From the NCBI RefSeq assembly GCF_001858025.1, contig NZ_LZQD01000003.1, positions 502,879 through 566,878 on the forward strand: DNA of 64,000 nt. Reading direction: 5' to 3'. The first letter of the stretch is position 1. Each line of letters begins with the position of its first letter. The DNA comes from Trichormus sp. NMC-1 (lineage in GTDB: Bacteria; Cyanobacteriota; Cyanobacteriia; Cyanobacteriales; Nostocaceae). A program made the translations under genes and the position numbers. The notes beneath the pieces were generated by a model. The model was not told where the DNA came from, searched no databases, and worked only from the letters and a program-made list of their open reading frames with translations. Below are positions 61,761 to 64,000 of the stretch, in pieces.

Positions 61761-62123
61761 ATGAGTCAAAAACGTTCTAGCTTAAAACCATTAGAAGGAG
61801 CAAATCGGACACTCAGGCGCAAGTTAGACCTGAAAGGAGAGATAGCATTAGCTACAGCCCCAACCGTAACTATACTGTTGGTGATGGGTTTTGTAGAAGC
61901 ACTCACCCAACAACGGCTATTATTTGCTTCCCTTGCTTCCAGCGCTTTTTTAATTTATCTAGACCCCCAACACGGAACTAATGCTATCCGCACTTTGATA
62001 CTTGCTCAAATGATGGCTGCTGGTATTGGTTTTATTACCTATTTCCTTTTTGGTGGTGGGTATCTTTCCGGTGGAATAGCAATGATATTAGCCATTTTTC
62101 TGATGATTATACTAGATGCCATG
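61761..62123 (+). pseudogene. HPP-family membrane protein, 5' half interrupted by a group II intron
   Basis: 121 codons from ATG: a charged head, then transmembrane segments (TAPTVTILLVMGFVEAL, LLFASLASSAFLIYLDPQ, TLILAQMMAAGIGFITYFLF, GIAMILAIFLMIILDAM). It follows the HPP-family pattern up to the point where HPP should come; the coding sequence stops there at ...GATGCCATG. After it comes the 3' end of a group II intron in antisense orientation. The remaining C-terminal half should lie beyond the window. As the intron is antisense, splicing would not restore this gene. Confidence 0.82.
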
Positions 62124-62200
62124 GTTGAGTCGAGGGAGGATATTGCTCCTCGCCCCTCTCAGTTAAATCTGGGCGTGCGACTTTCATCGCACCCAGCTTC
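62124..62200 (-). ncRNA. Group II intron domains V and VI
   Basis: On the minus strand, AGCTGGGTGCGATGAAAGTC followed by GCACGCCCAG forms the domain V hairpin, with the AGC triad at its base and a GAAA tetraloop. Then comes a domain VI stem (GGGGCGAGGA...TCCTCCCTCG) with an unpaired A near the 3' end (CTCAAC). Confidence 0.82.
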
Positions 62201-62291
62201 CGATGTTCTTAGCTTTGGCGCTTGCTCATGTGTATGTAATCGTGGCAGCTTTCATGAATGGCTAGAAGGTTTTTATTTTTCCAATTTTTAT

Positions 62292-62852
62292 GTTTGCAAT
62301 TGGCGAGATAGTTCTCTTCGCTGTTGTTTTAGTTCTCTAATTTTTGTATCTGCGGCATTTATAATTTGCTGTAAATGCTGCAAAACTTCATTTTGACGAC
62401 GTTTGAGATATTTACGCTCAATTCCCTGTTGACGGCTTTCTGCTTCCAGTTGGGCAATAGTTTCAATTGTGATGTTTTCTCCGAGTTGTTGACGTTTTTC
62501 CTGTCGTTCTCTTTTACTTCGACTATGTTGCAAACTCATTATTTGTAACTGCTGTTGAAATTCAGCAAATAATATTTCATATTCTTCTCGTTCAGGAAGT
62601 TGTTTGAGAGTAATTATCTCTTGTTTAATTGCTGCCAAGTTTGCTAAAGTTCGTGTTTCTGCTAAGGCAATATCTTCTCGTCCGGGAATGGGTGTCACCC
62701 AACCTTCAACCACACTACAACTATTCAATAAACCAGAAAAAGCTTTAATTACTCTTTGTTCACCATTAGGTAATTCAACTAATAAAATACCATACATTTT
62801 ACCTTCACGGGAATAAATTTCATTTTGCTGAAGTTGTTGCATTAAACCCTCA
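62292..62852 (-). pseudogene. 561-bp identical copy of the rluA-like gene interior
   Basis: Identical to 58990-59550 (offset 3302) as far as I can read. It encodes the N-terminal coiled-coil section of the RluA-family protein (QLQQNEIYSREGKMYG to RRELSRQLQT). It lies between the intron's RT frame and domain V, in the same orientation as its source, and truncates the RT C-terminus. No start of the parent gene is present. Confidence 0.92.
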
Positions 62853-64000
62853 ATCTCCGTCATATGGCGATTTCTCCCCTTTGACATTGATATGTTTGTT
62901 TTCGGAGTAAGGAACTGATGGAAATGCCTTATCTAGTAATTGCTTACTTGTATAGCGGTTCTTTTTGGCTTCCTTATTGAATACCCTGAAAGCTCTTGTT
63001 TCGATGTGGTATAGCGAGTAACGCGTACCTCCCATCTTGCAGAAGCGGTGGTAATTCCTCCAACCTCTCACTACGGGGGCTAATTTCTCAGCCTTTGTGG
63101 TAGCTCCATAATTCGAGTTGTTAACGATGGCTTTTGCTTTCTTGCGAAAAGCTTTGTAATTGTCCACTGAAGGGACGCATCTAAACTTTCCGTTTTTCTG
63201 GACTTTGAAGTTCCAGCCGAGGAAATTAAAACCATCCGTCGCTGCGGTTAGCTTTGTCTTTTTCTCGCTGACTTTCATTCCCCGCTCTGCTAGGAACTGA
63301 CTGATTTTATCAAGTATTTCGGTCGCATCGTCTTGAGGTCTGAGTATTATTACCATATCATCCGCATACCGGACTGATGGCTCAATAATATGTTCCTTGG
63401 AGGTTTTGTCTGTAATTCTTTTATGAGATGCCACATGGTATCTATGAACACTTTCAATCCCATTTAAGGCGATGTTAGCTAATAGTGGACTTACCACACC
63501 ACCCTGGGGTGTTCCTTGTTCAGGAAACTCTGGATTAACTCCGGCTTTGAGACATCGGAAGATCCCTTGTCTTATACTCTTGGGAGCGATGAGTTTATCC
63601 ATAATGGCAGTGTGGTTTATCCTGTCGAAACATTTTTCGATATCGAGTTCTATAACCCTTTTATCTATTCCATTTCGCGTAGAGCATAGGTTGTGGAACA
63701 AGATTTTCTGTGCGTCATGCGCCGAACGTCCCGTCCTAAACCCGTAGCTCCTGGCGTGGAAGGTTGCCTCGTGTGCTGGTTCTAGTGCGTATTTAATAAG
63801 GCATTGATAAGCCCTGTCCGCAATAGTGGGGACTTTGAGAATCCGAGTTTTACCGTCCTTTTTGGGGATGGGTATTTCGCGCAATCCCTGGTGTTTCCAG
63901 TTATTAGCTTCGGTTCTAAGTTTTTCACTTAGCTCAAACCTTTGCTCGAATGTGAGCGCGGTTTTACCATCAATTCCCGCTGTCTTTTTCCCAGCATTTA
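62850..64000 (-). CDS. ltrA: Group II intron reverse transcriptase/maturase, partial
   Basis: The frame is open to the right window edge, so the start is not seen. GKKTAGIDG is the RT1 region, REIPIPKKDGKTRILKVPTI RT2, VIELDIEKCFDRINH RT3, GTPQGGVVSPLLANIALNG RT4, and SVRYADDMVIIL (YADD) RT5. FNFLGWNFKVQ follows, then the maturase X domain (WRNYHRFCKMGGTRYSLYHI). It ends KHINVKGEKSPYDGD and a stop created at the junction with the rluA-like fragment, so the usual C-terminal DNA-binding/endonuclease region after SPYDGD is lost. Mobility is probably impaired; RT and part of maturase function may remain. Confidence 0.9.
   Translation of the reverse strand, partial: NAGKKTAGIDGKTALTFEQRFELSEKLRTEANNWKHQGLREIPIPKKDGKTRILKVPTIADRAYQCLIKYALEPAHEATFHARSYGFRTGRSAHDAQKILFHNLCSTRNGIDKRVIELDIEKCFDRINHTAIMDKLIAPKSIRQGIFRCLKAGVNPEFPEQGTPQGGVVSPLLANIALNGIESVHRYHVASHKRITDKTSKEHIIEPSVRYADDMVIILRPQDDATEILDKISQFLAERGMKVSEKKTKLTAATDGFNFLGWNFKVQKNGKFRCVPSVDNYKAFRKKAKAIVNNSNYGATTKAEKLAPVVRGWRNYHRFCKMGGTRYSLYHIETRAFRVFNKEAKKNRYTSKQLLDKAFPSVPYSENKHINVKGEKSPYDGD

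Larger units (their letters stand above)
62124..64000 (-). mobile_element. Group II intron (3' part; continues past the window)
   Basis: Minus-strand intron whose 3' end (...GACTCAAC, AY ending) is at 62124. It comprises a domain V/VI pair (62124-62200), a 561-bp foreign rluA-like fragment (62292-62852), and the reverse-transcriptase frame running off the window edge. The intron 5' end (GTGYG-type) is not included. Inserted antisense in an HPP-family gene. Confidence 0.85.

Noticed and set aside
1..64000. tRNA, rRNA or CRISPR array
   Set aside because: Reading the intergenic regions showed no cloverleaf with CCA-ready ends, no rRNA-like block and no regularly spaced direct repeats with unique spacers; a tRNAscan/CRISPR search was not possible.

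Overview
The window comes from a filamentous, probably Nostocales-type cyanobacterium. Evidence for this is the HIP1 octamers (GCGATCGC) scattered throughout, heptanucleotide tandem repeats between genes, and cyanobacterial gene families: CrtR-type carotene hydroxylase, the DUF3119/DUF3086 pair, the CcmP carboxysome shell protein, a DUF2555-like protein, NDH-2 and PEP-utilising-domain pyruvate kinase. The DNA is AT-rich. It holds an unusual number of repeats, palindromic elements and broken gene pieces, as in bloom-forming relatives of Anabaena. Genus was not determined.

Layout. 0.6-15 kb is a surface-glycan locus: a GlfT2-like galactofuranosyltransferase and UDP-galactopyranose mutase, further glycosyltransferases, two methyltransferases and a Wzm/Wzt-type ABC exporter, interrupted by a reverse-strand CAP-domain gene with a duplicated tail. 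15-32 kb is mostly housekeeping (pyk, crtR, aroH, sppA, an MlaE-type permease, DUF3119/DUF3086, plsY, der, an ECF T component). It also has a small toxin-antitoxin/HEPN islet at 19.2-20.7 kb and two more glycan-type genes at 27-29 kb. 32-36.4 kb is largely non-coding: tandem MITE-like elements, then four tandem ~110-nt units that each end in a strong intrinsic terminator (a candidate small-RNA array), then a decayed WD40-J-domain gene and gene scraps. 36.4-39.2 kb carries an agmatinase-family gene and NDH-2. 39.3-44 kb is a toxin-antitoxin, RAYT and pseudogene zone that includes a mosaic of BrnT/BrnA, PilQ, PilM and FolC fragments.

44-52 kb holds ileS, whose reading frame contains a translated palindromic repeat. 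It also holds a divergent ParA and a two-gene module: a PD-(D/E)XK nuclease-ParA fusion with a well-placed internal start, and a ParB-like/helix-hairpin-helix partner. The module lies between identical 260-bp direct repeats, and the downstream repeat is joined to an identical 299-bp piece of ileS. 52-61.6 kb is ordinary chromosome (GT4, esterase, pentapeptide protein, ccmP, a second pyruvate-kinase-like gene, RluA-type pseudouridine synthase, class V aminotransferase). At 61.8-64 kb a group II intron interrupts an HPP-family gene, and a 561-bp piece of the nearby rluA-like gene is embedded in the intron.

Two themes stand out. One is candidate new systems: the tandem sRNA family and the nuclease-ParA/ParB module. 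The other is recurrent ectopic insertion of 90-560-bp gene fragments, several identical to sources a few kb away. This suggests repeated template-switch or repair events, although assembly error must be excluded for the identical copies. No tRNA, rRNA or CRISPR array was recognised. All function calls come from reading motifs by eye; no database search was run.
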